A stretch of 64,000 nt of DNA, taken from positions 6,202,574 through 6,266,573 of the forward strand of contig WARS01000050.1 of NCBI GenBank assembly GCA_008933995.1, in the 5' to 3' direction. Shown in pieces: positions 12,879-24,966 of this stretch; within the stretch, counting starts at the first letter, position 1, and every line of letters starts with the position of its first letter. The stretch comes from Datnioides undecimradiatus. Taxonomy: Eukaryota > Chordata > Actinopteri > Lobotiformes > Datnioididae. The position numbers were made by a program, and so were the translations under genes. The notes beneath the pieces were generated by a model. It worked only from the letters and a program-made list of their open reading frames with translations, ran no database searches and was not told the origin of the DNA.

Positions 12879-15093
12879 CCAGGACTGTGTGCTCTGCTCA
12901 GCGCGCTGTGGAAATCACCCAAGGACAGCAGGCAGAAACACATTTTAACCCACGCTGCTGACATCCATCTAGCCCTTGACACCGCAGGCTCAGACCTGTC
13001 TCCTCTGCTCAACAACAACATGGTGGATCGCAATCACAGCGCCCGACTTAGCTCTTAAAGCACACACACGCCCGTGCGCGCGTACACACAAGGACAGACG
13101 AGTGTGCGCCAAAGCCACCTCATATGACAAACATATGCGGAGTGTTTGGGTCCAGAAAAACAAACGTTACATAAATCAAAACATGCATATCCACTGAACT
13201 AAACTGTCAAACTTCAGGGTTACTGCCACCAACTGTAACACTGTGAACATGATGTGTATAGTCTGCATGAAGTGAGCACACAGACACATGTTGCTCAAAC
13301 AAATGTTAGGTGGCTCACTGACCAGATTTCTCCCTGTTGTACATGTACATATTGTCAAGATAACTGCCACCAATTATATCTGACCGCCATGAATAAGACA
13401 AATGAGGAGCAACGCATCAACAACATATGATTCATTAATGAAATTGGGCAAAATGCCACATTTATAGCACATTTTAGAGCATCAGTGTGATGTATTAAGC
13501 CTTTGGATGACTTTTAAAGCTTGTATATAGGTATGAAGTAAACACAAGCAGATTTATATTCGGTGTAAATCAAATTATGTCTATGTCAGCTTTATCTTAA
13601 GTTACCCCGACAGACCGGGCACCCTACTGCAGAGGTGAGAATCTTCAGTAATCTCCATCAGTAACCCCAGTAAAAGAGATTGGCTTTCTCTTTTTCTTGG
13701 CCATTTAAAAACATCAATTGGGAGAGTAAACTGTTTGCACAGGCGATTAACTCCGGCTAATGATAATGAATTAGTGCTATGTTGCTCCACCTGCACAACA
13801 AATACATGTGTCCCTGTATGACTCCTGGGCACGGGTTTCACCTCATCTTCATGTCTTTTGAAGACAGAAATCCTCTGACTGGATAAAAGCAGTTGTTACA
13901 AGTTTGTCAAACCACGCTTAATTCCCTGTTTACACGTTTCTGAGCGGTGTTTATTCATAAGTTTTCATTTGTTCATTTGTTTCAGCCAGTTTGCTGCATG
14001 TTTGGCATAAAAAGATGTGAATTTCTGTGAATTATGTGGCGTATTCCATCACAGCGTTTTCACCCGCAACTCATGTAACCTTTTGTTAGACCTTGTGAGA
14101 GTACCATATACAAAATGGAAAATTGGAAGGAGCAAGCAATAACAACTGACGCTACCTGCAAGAACATCTGGCGCCGTTGAACGCAATAGAAATGATGCAT
14201 ATAGACAAATCGGGCTGAACGCAGAGGTAAACAAACTGCCCTAACTGCGGTGGCGTCTCATGTTAAATTATGTGGAATAATACTGCAGCGTTTGAGAAGG
14301 GGTTCATTTAAGTGCTTCTGCAATATTAAAAAGAGAGGTCCTGTGTTACATGTTGACGTTAGCTATGCTGTTACGGATTGAATGAAGGTAAAACATGAAA
14401 AGTGAAATCCAGAAACACCTCCCAACAGATCATTTCACTTTAATTAACACCCACTACATCCTCAGTTTCGCATCACGAGTGACACACCAACAACAGGCCG
14501 TATAAGGACCAGTAAAGCCGGGTGTATGCTGCGCTCTTTGTGCACATTTCCCTTACAACGCTGCACTTTCACAATCTAAAGGCACCGGGTAAATGCCACG
14601 CAGGGCTTCCTCGCATGCGGACTGTTGAGGTCAGACCTTAAAGACCTCAATTTCAAACTGGTGTTTTAAATTGTCCCACGTTTAATTTAATCTGTGACTG
14701 TGATTAACCTAAACTTCTGTGATTCCACTTTCATCTCAGAGTAAATGATTCAGCCAGTAATGGCGGCGTTGCCTCGGGAGCCGGCACATAAATCCGCTGC
14801 CCTGCTCGTCAATAGGAAAGACAGAGATGTCAGAGATAATGGCAGGTGTAAAGGTAAAAAGTCCTGTCAACTATAAATAGGATGTGTGCAGATCCTATTA
14901 CAGTAAACACACAAACACACCAGGCATTGATCAGTAATCACAGCTCATTGCTGTTTTAAACTACCCACCTGCATTTGTTCATATTACGTACGTGGACCTT
15001 ATCGATTGTCTGTTTATTAAGCTAACTTAATGAGGAGATAAAAGCTGGGAGCCACTCTGGGGGTTCTCTGCCCAGCATTGACCACCTCAGTCT

Positions 15094-15131
15094 TTGTGTG
15101 TGTGTGTGCGCGCCTGTTAGTGTGTGTGTGT
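15094..15131. repeat. short interrupted TG/CG/TG repeat
   Basis: TG units at 15094-15108 pass through GCGCGCC into a second TG run ending about 15131. Confidence 0.8.
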
Positions 15132-15308
15132 AGGAGTGAGATGACCTGGCCCGACCTCCCACTTGCCTTATAATGAAAAGCTGTCTCTTCTCAGGCGGAA
15201 ACTCTGTGACCCCAATATCCTTCAAACTTATAATACTGGAAACAGCTGGCCCTCTTCACAGGACTCTCTCTCTCTCTACCTCTCTCAACCTATCTTCTCC
15301 CTGTTTTG

Positions 15309-15332
15309 CACACACACACACACACACACACA
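15309..15332. repeat. (CA)12 microsatellite
   Basis: This is an uninterrupted CA array, preceded by a CT-rich stretch at about 15260-15300. Confidence 0.95.
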
Positions 15333-15800
15333 GATATAAGCAATCACAATCACAAAGGATATTACACTATCCGCTTGATCAATCAACTTCCCACAGGCGC
15401 ATTTACCTTTCCCATCTCAATCATGCAGCTAATATACTCCCCTTCTCCTTGCTCAATTTCACTGGAGTGATGATGCTAGAACAGTGCTGGCAACTTGTGG
15501 CGGAGCACGTGCGCTGTGTGTCACATTTTGTGACTAATTACCACAAAAGAGGGGGCTTGACTGTAATTTCCGCCATGACTTTTCAGAACGTGTTTATGTG
15601 GAGACGGAGAGGCGGGAGAGAAAGAGGGAGAGCGGAGGGTTAATGGTTTTCTGTCAGTCAGCGATGATGAGTGAGGCTCCACCTGGGATCTACTGTAAGA
15701 AAAAAACACTCGTGATCGTTGCTTACAGGCTGTCGATAGCGTGAGTGAATGAGTGAACTGCAGCAACTCCCGGTCTCAAAACCTGCTTACTGGTCCTGCT

Positions 15801-16300
15801 CATTCCCTCGTCTCAAGAGACACTAGATTGGGATGGAAACAGAAAGGCAGGGGAGAAAGAAGGAAGGAAAGGGTAGAAGCGAGCACAAGACATGGCAGAT
15901 AGGCTGTGAGGTCAGGCAGCCAAGGACGTGAGGGATGAAACAACGCCCAAGCCGAGACTTGCAAGTCATGGCTTTTCCACCCCACCGGCAGCTGCTTGTC
16001 TGGCCGTCTCCTTCTCTTGTATTCCTTCCCAGGAGATGAGAGGAAGGTGAAAAAAAAAGAAAAACACTTGTGAGTGAAATGGTGTGAGAAAGAAAGGCTT
16101 AGAGCAGTGGCAACATTTACGGAGGAAATGGCATTTCTCTGAACGAGGCGGCCTCTCTCCTTTATTTGACGAGATGGAGGAGAAGCAGGGAGCGGGTTAA
16201 AGAAAGTGCGAAAGGAGGCGGCGATACGGAGGATGGAGCAGGTCAAAGGGAAGATGACGAGGGCAGAGAGATTGAGGGGCTCGTTTCAGGAGCAAAATCG
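15801..16300. other. purine-rich stretches on the plus strand
   Basis: Two strongly GA-rich blocks, about 15828-15890 and 16170-16280, account for the 148-codon and 130-codon open frames found here. Stop codons are simply rare in such skewed sequence. No domain is recognisable in either frame. Confidence 0.55.
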
Positions 16301-17229
16301 CTCTCGGTTTCAACCTCCCTCTATAATTTAACTCCCCACTTGAGGCGTCCTGTAAAACAAGCCTGGTGTCATTCGTCTGAGCGAAAACTACAGTGTTTAA
16401 GAAAATCTAATGGGAATAATGAGCTACCTGAGACTAATGCTAAAAACATATATATTAAAAGGAGAAATGGAGCCTTCAGCTCAAGCCTTGTTGACATTGC
16501 TAATCATTTAAAGCTAAAAAGCCTGACAAAGTCGTTTAGAATGGCCTTAAGCAACTAAACTAGGCTTAAATAAGCAAAAATATGTGACAGACTGACTACA
16601 AAATATTACTGGAATGATAAAAGAGTTTCTCTCCCATGTCTGACTTAGTCGACAGTGTAGCTGAAGGTGAAACTATGCCTTAATATTAAAATTGACTTTG
16701 TACCGGGGCCATTCTCCATAAAAATAGCAGCCTGACCCTCGTCTTTCACTGATGGTTTTATTACATTTCCCTCTGCAGGTCTTTACAGAATATAAACTGT
16801 AGCTCTGGGCGATTCCCTTTCTCATCTACTTCTCTACTTATGGGGGGGGGGGAGACCAGAGTTTGAGCTTTGAGATGAGTATTGAGCTTGAGCTGTCGCA
16901 GAAACACGTACACAGGCACGCCTCCGCACACAAACACATCTCGGAGCATACGTTGCTGAGCTGGTTGGCTGTTCGGGCCAAAAAATAAGAAAACAAGGAA
17001 ACAAGCAAACTTTCCAGTGATGACATACGCACAAAGCCGGAGAAATGGGCAGCACTGCCTTCACTGCTGTTGCTTGTATGCGACTGCTTGTAAACAGAAC
17101 ATCCTGTTTAGCAGCAGCTGAGGCATTAACCATTATCCCAATTACCTGTTAAAGGTCCTTTCGTCGTAATGGGTTTAGAATCCAGTAAAGTGACTTCTAG
17201 TTTATTCTTCCTTTACACGTTGCAGCGTT

Positions 17230-17230
<1 letters not shown>

Positions 17231-17262
<32 letters not shown>
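17231..17262. repeat. (CA)16 microsatellite
   Basis: This is an uninterrupted 32-bp CA array. Confidence 0.95.
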
Positions 17263-17265
<3 letters not shown>

Positions 17266-17819
17266 ACCCATTACACACCCAAAGAAAAAAGGGAACAGAA
17301 ATAACGGTTTCAATGTAGTCTATTTGGGGACACCACATACTACCTGTTCTTCTTCAAAGGAAAAGGATTTTTATGGAAAGTAGTCCATAGCATTAAAATT
17401 CTGAAATATGAAATGAAAGCTTGAGCAGATCACTGGGCTGATTTTCTCTTTATGTTTCTGCCTGCTCACTTCACAGCAATATACTGAGATGATCCATCTG
17501 TAAATGAACTCAAATGTCACAGACTGTGTAAAATGAGCCCAGTCTAGACAGAATTAGTGCCTCAGTTGAACACAAGATGCAGTAAGCCAGAAAGGGACAG
17601 AAGATGCTGAATGGATAAAAAAAAAAAAAAGTGTGCCGCGGTCTCCTCTCCTGCTGTAACACGACTGCTGTGTTTTCCTCCGTCTTCTGTCAGTCAGCCG
17701 ATGGAGCGGTGAGCCTGTGTGAGCTACCTCCATCAAAGTGCGCTTCTTGCCTTGGGCTACTGGTGTGTACCACTCTGTGATTTGGTCTTTATATCACTCC
17801 TGCCGACACACACGCACCG

Positions 17820-17845
17820 CACACACACACACACACACACACACA
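17820..17845. repeat. (CA)13 microsatellite
   Basis: This is a CA array preceded by imperfect CA/CG-containing units. Confidence 0.95.
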
Positions 17846-17973
17846 TTCATCACCACTGTTAAGATCCATCTGGGTCCCCTGATCAAAGGAGAGTGAAGCA
17901 GGGGGCTTGGAGGACATCTCTGATTACTACTGCCTGAGGCAAGCCACATCATCCATCCACATCAGCCTTACAG

Positions 17974-18008
17974 CACCATCATCATCACCATCATCATCAT
18001 CATCATCC
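17974..18008. repeat. (ATC)n trinucleotide repeat
   Basis: About eleven CAT/CAC triplets occur in a row, mostly ATC units with two CAC interruptions. It does not lie in a supported coding frame. Confidence 0.9.
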
Positions 18009-21000
18009 ACTGCAATCAATATGCTGCCACAAGGTCCTGTAGGAGCTGCCACCATCCTCGTATGAACACTCATAATACATACGCTCAATACACAGAAAGA
18101 GAGGAATGAGGAGAAAGTATATCCAGCGCTGTATACCAGTTCAAGTCAAGTGGACGAATGCGTCCCTAGCCATTGGTGTTTATTGTTTGGGATCGGAATC
18201 CCTTTCGACTGATAATCACGTCTTCTCACAAGGTCATTGCACACAAAACAGCAACCATAAGAGAAAATACCCGCCAGTTTACCTGACTGTGGCTGTGTGC
18301 AGTGTCACCACCTCAAAACTGCAATTGATTTAAATGACTTTCTTAAAGGGGGTGAAGTTTCAAACAAGCACCTGTTTAATGTTTGTAGTGAATTCGACTT
18401 GACTTTGAAACCCGCGGAGTGGTGCAATGTGCAAAACAGGGCAATTAAGTATGATTAATGCGCCGCCGTTCATGCACACGTCTACAGGCATCAAAACAAG
18501 GAGGCAGCGGTGGAGTAGTAAAGCGCGCCTCTTGTTTGATTTGATTGAGTGGGCTAAGTGTGACCGTGTCTCATGCTAGATAAATGACGTCCTGTATATG
18601 ATATAATAATAACATTCTGCACAACATGCACTTTTACTTTCATTTGTTAAATTTTAGTAAAGTTTGCTGTTAGGGTTGTTGCACTTTTGTACTTTAAACT
18701 TTTTTTTTTCAGAGTGGTAATTTTGAAATTTGCTTAAAGAAAAGACATGAGTTTGTCTTACACCACTGGGACTATAGTTAGACTCTTAGGCTCTTATAGT
18801 TATAGTAGCTGTTTCAGCGAGGCAGATGTTTTAACACTGATCCACTTTTAAGGTAATTTTCGGAAAGTTCTATTCTGGCATGACAAAATGTCTATATAGA
18901 AAATAAATGTGTTTTCAGATTTGACGATCTCAGTCATCTCAGCGACTGAAATGACACAAGTAGACACACATAAACACACAAACGAATATAGATTTGCAGC
19001 CGTACACAGGGGCTCAAGGCTCACAAAGTGCCAGGTTAGAAAGAGAGAGATGCAAGAAGCAAGATTTGTCGGGCATCACCACCGTGCTTCTTTGGTTTCC
19101 GTTTTCTAAGATATTTCAAACCAGCATGCAGAACAGTATTCATGTGACGCCAACTCAACGACAGCATTTTCATTACACAGCCAGTGTTGCCACATCTGTA
19201 CTTTCAGTTGAAATGCCATCTCATTTCACTTCCCCTCCCCATCTTCATCCCACTTCCTCGCCTACTCTGTCCTCACTTTAATGCCAGCACATCAGATTTA
19301 ATGGTACAATGCAATACCAAAGGAAGTACATGTGCACACCCACGCACTCTTGGGCTTTTACAAACACATATACATGTTCAGATACACCAAGGCTGCGTAT
19401 GATTAATCAGGAAGCATATTTCCTTGAACCGCACTTAAAATCTGAGACCCTGTTTCCTGCCAGTAAGTTTTTAAAAATATAATTTCAGTGCAAACACTGT
19501 GTGATTGTCCTTGTGGTCTTGACTGTCTATTTACACTCTCCTCACTGCAAGAGGACGTACAGCAGCATAGAAAAACAATTGCTTTTCTTCAAATTCATAT
19601 GAAGAGCGGTTCCCTGCCAGTTTTGTCCTGAGAGTGTTTATAAAACAAAATGCTATATATGAATTTAATCTTATCTTTATTTTTTATAGCAAAAATAAAA
19701 TAATAATGTATTGGGATGCCTCACTAAATAAGGTAAACAAATTGAGTGTTTAAAAATTGGTTCTGGACTGATTCTGTGTTTTGGTAGCCTGTGTTCTGGG
19801 CATTCAGCATGAACAAAAGGTTAGGTTAAGTGCTCTTTCAGCTTACAACCACCACCGCCTTGAAAAATGGCTTAACGACATGATGAAATAATGGATATAT
19901 GATGTTTCTTTGGAAAAAAAAAACAAGAAAACAAGAAAAAGAGAAAAGCTATGCCCGCGGAAGAAACCGTCTGAGAATACCACTGCAATTGTGTTGATGG
20001 GCCTGTTGGACCTGTTCCTTTTCAGCCAACACAGTCCGGTATTCCCATTCCCTGCGAGACACCTAAAACTGAAGGCTTAGATGTTTTGCGATGTCCAGTG
20101 ATCTCAGGAGGTGGTGAGAGGGGGGCAACATTCAGACTCCACAGAGAAGGTCTAGGCTCATCTCTGGACTACCTGACGTTTATATTTGGTTTACTGCGGT
20201 TTGTGCAAGTTTGTTTTTTGTAGAAATATTTTTTTTAACTCATATGACACGTTAGTCAAATATGAGGTGCTCCTGGTATCCAGAATATTAATTGTCTTGG
20301 AAACAAAGCCCGTTGCACTTTTTCTACATTTTTTGTGAATCTACAACTTTAAAGTTGAAACACGTCTTCTAATTTTTCTTTCACACATTTCGGCCTGACA
20401 GTGGCAGTGGAGCTGCCAAATATGAATGAAAAGTCAGAGGAGTCCCTGTGAATAACCAAAACTGAATTCATGGAATATCCAGCCATTTGTAATAAAAAAC
20501 CCCAAAAGTGAAATATTTGACCTCACAACGGTGACAAGCAAGAAGTCAAGGGGTCAACAAATTCTCTATTCTGGGAATAGTGAATATTCATACGCATTTA
20601 ATGACAAAGGAGCAGTGTTTGGACAGACAAACGGGCAGGCACAACTGACTGACATCACCATCCTAAAGTGCTATTGCTAAAAAAAAAAAAAAAAATACCA
20701 AAATGCAAAACATACTCTCATTTAATCAGCAAAGTTTCATTTCATTTAATAAAATACTTTTTTTTTTTACATTTCTGGTTGATTCTTTGTTTCAGTTGTG
20801 AAGTGTGCACAACTCAGATACACACAAAGGCAATTTATTTCATTGGAAAATATCTGTCAAAACTGCAAGACTGACAAAGTATCCCCTTTACGATGATCCC
20901 CTTTCAAAACAAATTACACAGCTGAAAGCTGAGTGACAGCAACCCGGGTGCTTGAACATGAATCAAAGTCTTCACTCAAAACAACTGCGTGATTCTGTGT

Positions 21001-22137
21001 TTGTGTGCATTTCAATGCTCCAGCCATGGCTCTTCTGTCTGCGCAGTTTTATGGATTAAATTACCTGGCACACCGTGCATATCAATTGATTTGCTGTATT
21101 GATCTGTGGTCAGAGGAACAGAATGAATTATTTACTTATTTCATATTTTTCACACATCCTTGACCGTGCTGAATTACCTGACTTATTTCATTCTGAAGGT
21201 AAAATGAAGCCATTGATTGCATGAATGTGTGCAGTAGTCCAGGCAATATGCCCACCTTTACATAAGCACACAGTACTTCTGAAATTATATAGTCTGGGTC
21301 CCTGAAACACATGGTGGGGGGCGTGGCTGCCACAGCCACATGGTGTATTTTGCATCACATCTAATGAACCAACATGATGACACAGAAATGGTGATGACTA
21401 CCCTATGTTTTGTCAAGCATTAAAACAATACCACATCATAAACTGTTAAGGTGGTTAGTTATTAGTGACTTCAGGGATGTTGTCAAAAGGAAATCAGTAT
21501 CACAGAAATTTGGCAAACCTTTATAATATCATGTCAGTTGCATGCACATCGGGCTTAGATTTGAAAGCTTCATCCTTTTCTTTATTATTTCTGACAACGT
21601 TACGACTGTAAAGCGTACAACAATCTTCAATATGAGCTTAGCAGCTCGGGTTAAAAAGAATGTGTCAGAATGCGTTCCTTCAGAAAACGTATTTCAGAAA
21701 CACTTTGATTTGATTGTGTTATTGGTCTTGCTGTTGTTCTCCTTCACGCTGACACAGTGCTGTGCACTTTAAGGGAAGGTTTTTTGCATTTGCAATTCCC
21801 CCGGCAGCTTTTCTTGCAGCCACAACTTAACCTCACCTCACCTCAAGTGCTTATTCCCGACAGTGTTCTCCTTGCTACACTGCTCTTTTGTGGTGCTGCA
21901 CCACTGCATCCTTAGTTTGAGGGATTTGCTCAAGTCCTCTTCCTTTCTTCTTTGTGAACAACTCAAGACAAGCTTCACTGATGCTGAGATGGCTGCTTGA
22001 GCCATCATAGAGAGGAATTGTGAAGCACTGACTTTCATGGCATCTGTTGCCACGTCATCAGCATTCCAGGTACCACATGATGACTTCGTTCTACTGATTG
22101 CACATGCAGATATTGTGTCACAGCCAGTTAAGGCATG

Positions 22138-22145
22138 GTATAAAG
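22138..22145. repeat. left target-site duplication of the hAT element
   Basis: GTATAAAG directly precedes the element and is repeated exactly at 22671-22678 after it. Eight bases is the duplication length made by hAT transposases. Confidence 0.92.
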
Positions 22146-22670
22146 CAGGGGTGTCAAACTTACGGCCCGCGGGCCAGATCAGGCCCACAAACGGGTTTAA
22201 TCCGGCCCGCGAGATGATTTGAAGTTTAAATTAGCTGCGATTTTTCAATGAAAGAAACAGCTGTTCTAAATGTGTCCACTGGGTGTCGCAATAGCAATTA
22301 TGTTAAGCAGAGTATTTTGTTCAATCCCAGATAGGCTGTGACTTAAAGTTGTATGCCTTTGTAGATAGAGTAGATAGTAGAACGATATGAGACGAAGTTT
22401 AAGTTCCAATCACTGAGGCATTGTGTTCTTGAAATTGCACCAATTTTTTCCTCAGAATTTTCAACTAATTTGAAGTGTTTTGTAAAGAGCATTATTTGTG
22501 ATGTGTTCAGAATGTGCTTGTGCTATTTTGGACCAAAGTAAAACAAAGGAAACAAATCTGAAGTTGTCGTTATTTTTAAGTTATTATGCCATGATTTTAC
22601 CGGTCCGGCCCACTTGGGAATAGATTTTCCTCCATGTGGCCCCTGACCTAAAATGAGTTTGACACCCCTG
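22146..22670. mobile_element. non-autonomous hAT element (525 bp)
   Basis: The element begins CAGGGGTGTCAAACT (22146-22160) and ends AGTTTGACACCCCTG (22656-22670), a perfect 15-bp terminal inverted repeat. The 8-bp GTATAAAG duplication flanks it exactly. CAGGGGT-type ends and 8-bp duplications are typical of the hAT superfamily (Charlie-like group). There is no transposase frame, so mobilisation would have needed an enzyme from elsewhere. Just inside the left end is the GC-rich palindrome GGCCCGCGGGCC (22164-22175). The insertion falls inside the codons for ALY of the host pseudogene: the flanking bases with one duplication removed read straight across. The target was therefore that sequence, and the insertion came after it was in place. 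Confidence 0.92.
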
Positions 22671-22678
22671 GTATAAAG
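22671..22678. repeat. right target-site duplication of the hAT element
   Basis: This GTATAAAG is identical to the copy at 22138-22145. It has no mismatch, which is compatible with a fairly recent insertion. Confidence 0.92.
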
Positions 22679-23132
22679 CAAAGGCCTTGGATCTGTCAGG
22701 ACCAAGACTTGGTAATTTTTCGGGTAGCAATGCAACTGACATTCTTGTCAGTTGCAAAAGCCACCCACAGCTTCTCAATATCCAGCTCTGACACATGCAC
22801 AATAGCTAAGACCACAGCATCTGTGTCCACAGTGAGGATGGTGGTATTTTTAAATCCTCCTCTTGCAGCATCCATTGTGTGGAGTAGCATCCTTGTATCT
22901 GCTACTTCGTGTGTGCAAGGGGCAACCTGATCTGCCTCTTGAGGCTGAGATGATGGAACCTTTCCTCTTGTGTGTTCATCAGAAAGTGACAAAGGAAGGA
23001 AGCCATTCCAGTTGGTTGGTGTCTTGTTTCTTTACATCTGCTTTAACTTCAGAATTTATTTTGATAATTGACTAAAAATGTATTCAATAATAAGAAAAGT
23101 GTTGCATTCAACAATCACACATTTTATTTCTA

Positions 23133-23172
23133 AACCTCTTAGGTAAGTGGATTTTGACTTACCTAAGAGGTT
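23133..23172. repeat. perfect 16-bp hairpin, 8-nt loop
   Basis: AACCTCTTAGGTAAGT (23133-23148) is followed by eight bases and then its exact reverse complement ACTTACCTAAGAGGTT (23157-23172). Each arm contains AGGTAAGT, a consensus splice donor, one on each strand. The hairpin lies about 100 bp beyond the upstream end of the pseudogene. No terminator role is expected in a vertebrate. It may be a foldback relic or a template-switch product. Confidence 0.9.
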
Positions 23173-23412
23173 GGGTGCTGTGCTGTTACCAAAGTGACAG
23201 TAAAAGTGACGGTTTATCAAGAAAGAAGGCTGCAAGAAGTCAAAAATATACCGTTAAATGACTGATGTCTTAATGAAGCCTATTATTTGTGACACTGGCA
23301 AAGTATGCTAAAGTTGTATAGTCTCACTGCACTGTTCACACACAACTGATCCAAGCCAGTCGGTATTTAGTGCAAAACAAAGTCACTTAAACAGCGACAT
23401 TGCAACAGTTGC

Positions 23413-23433
23413 ATCAGCACTATGGACAGCACT
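23413..23433 (+). promoter_or_regulatory. possible RE1/NRSE (REST) site
   Basis: The site reads ATCAGCACTATGGACAGC followed by ACT. It fits the REST consensus NTYAGMRCCNNRGMSAG with one mismatch (T for C at position 9). About one such match is expected by chance in 64 kb on both strands, so binding is only a possibility. Confidence 0.3.
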
Positions 23434-24951
23434 TCACATCAACTAAGTGGGGCTATGACAGTGTGCAGCCTAGGTGACACTGCATTCGACTCCATTAAAC
23501 ATCTATTACTCCATATTGGCAAAAAAAAAAAAAAAACTGAAAAAAACATTTTTAAACACTAGCTGGAAGATATTTCAGGTAAACAACTTAAATAAAAATG
23601 ACAGGAAAAATATGATTACACATATTGCACTTTGTTGGCTCAAGCTGGGCCAGATAAAGCTGCAGACGGCAGCTCTCAGGTGAATGGAGTTGGTAAACTG
23701 TTTTTTGCTCTGTCTTGAATTTATTTTAATTCAACTCAGGATCGGCTCTGGTACCATCAACTGGCAAAAGTGAGTTTCTTCCCTTGGAGCATCCAAACTG
23801 GAAAATACCAAGTAGTACCTGTCTCCAAGATGAGGGCTGGGTGAAGAGCTGCTAACAAATGCACAACTGCCACCCAGTTTTTAGGTAACTCAGTAACCCA
23901 GGCCAAAGTAGTGGTGATAATGGGGGAGAGGATAGATGGAAAGATGGCACTGATGGTGACATTACTAGTTGTTGGTAACGTCAAACCTAATGGAATCGAC
24001 AAAACTGCTGGAGACAGCTGACTCCCAGGCTGCGGCACCTGCTGACTGACCATCCTCATTAGGTGAGTTTTTCCTGTTGGTCAAACACTCGCTTCAGTTC
24101 ATTTCACCTGAGAAATGCTAGACAAACACTGTCTGAGGAAATGTATCACAACGACTCAAAAAAAAAAAAAAATATGCAAAAGTCTCGAGAAGTTGACGTC
24201 ACTCGCATTGTTACAACTCAAAGGCAGTCGGGCAGATCTCTTGCTAAGGGAGTAATATCAGACATCCAGTTATGGCAAAAAGTAACATGGCTGCCATGGT
24301 CGGCCTGGGGCGTTTCTGTGAAGGCTCCGTTTCTGCAAATGTTCAGGGCCCTGACTAGAAAAGTGTTTCCTGCTTTTATGTCATTTTCACCTATCCACTG
24401 GACTATAAAGAAAAAGAGGCACTTGTTTGTGCACGTGTCCTTGAATAACGTACATTACATTGGTGTGTTTAATTGCGTGTGCGTGCTCGTCTCAGGGGAC
24501 TCATAAGCACTCGCTCTGACAACTTGTCTCTCACTCCCAAATCCTTTAGTATCTCTCAAGTGAGCTGATTTATCTCGCTAGCTCACGCCTCCATTAAAAG
24601 CAGAAGCCAAATAATTACTTAAGGTTAAATGGGCGCTTGAGCAGCACATAAAGCTCTCGTTTGTCCCCCCACATCACTCATTAATTCATTTGTATTTCTT
24701 TTCTGTTAACTTTTGTCCTCTGCCGGAGATTTGCTAGGGTTGGCAGAGAAGATCAGAAGCGCTGAAGATGAAAGTCAATGATAGATGATATATTGACTGC
24801 AAGTGCAATGCGTCCTGCTGGGAGGACACATTGAGGCGTGATGTGAAATACGTGTTGCTCGATCCAGGAGAGGGAGCCTGCTGGAGGAAAATGCATTTGT
24901 CATTTCTCCCAAAGAGTTTTTTGTTTTTTTTTGTACCCTTTTTTTTACCCA

Positions 24952-24966
24952 GTTTCCATGGTAATG
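24952..24966. promoter_or_regulatory. possible RFX X-box
   Basis: GTTTCCATGGTAATG matches the palindromic X-box GTTNCCATGGNAAC at 13 of 14 positions. About 0.1-0.2 matches of this quality are expected by chance in the window with even base use, so it is the best single factor site I found. No promoter is visible beside it. Confidence 0.35.

Larger units (their letters stand above)
11131..15800. other. gene-free unique DNA with microsatellites
   Basis: No gene is supported. The 154-codon minus-strand frame at 12569-13033 and the 138-codon plus-strand frame at 11071-11487 match nothing I know and lack convincing splice sites. A GC-alternating run near 13058-13090 may be Z-DNA-prone. A small palindrome at 12029-12057 (CGGTTTCA...TGAAACCG) is the only other structure seen. 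Confidence 0.55.
16301..21841. other. gene-free unique DNA with simple repeats
   Basis: I see no supported gene. Besides the microsatellites listed separately, there are homopolymer runs G11 (16842-16852), A14 (17617-17630), T10 (18700-18709) and A17 (20679-20695). The remainder is AT-rich and shows no family I recognise. Confidence 0.55.
21842..23034 (-). pseudogene. broken copy of the multicopy 'HALTGCD' protein family, split by a hAT element
   Basis: Read on the minus strand from 23031 down, the sequence gives NKTPTNWNGF, CTHEVADTRMLLH, TVDTDAVVLAI and ELDIEKLWVAF. After a frameshift near 22705-22730 it gives LGPDRSKAFALY. The frame is then interrupted by a 525-bp transposon (22146-22670) and resumes as HALTGCDTIS. 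After a second frameshift near 21965-21975 it reads LFTKKKGRGLEQIP and QHHKRAV, ending at a TAG at 21875-21877. The order CTHEEADTR, VDTDVVVL, HALTGCD, LFTKKGR-LE-IPPT is what I recall from a large uncharacterised family present in many copies in teleost and cnidarian genomes. Its function is unknown to me; the copy number suggests spread with or by mobile elements. An in-frame TAA (23032-23034) closes the readable part upstream, so only the C-terminal part is present. It is clearly dead: a stop, two frameshifts and one insertion. Confidence 0.7.

Noticed and set aside
12569..13033. 154-codon minus-strand frame
   Set aside because: It looked somewhat protein-like, but I could not relate it to any family and found no matching splice signals; length is within chance for 64 kb.
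15800..16558. 148- and 130-codon open frames on opposite strands
   Set aside because: Both come from purine-rich sequence with few stops; no domain seen.
17974..18008. ATC repeat considered as CRISPR-like or coding histidine run
   Set aside because: It is a simple trinucleotide repeat without spacers or a supported reading frame.
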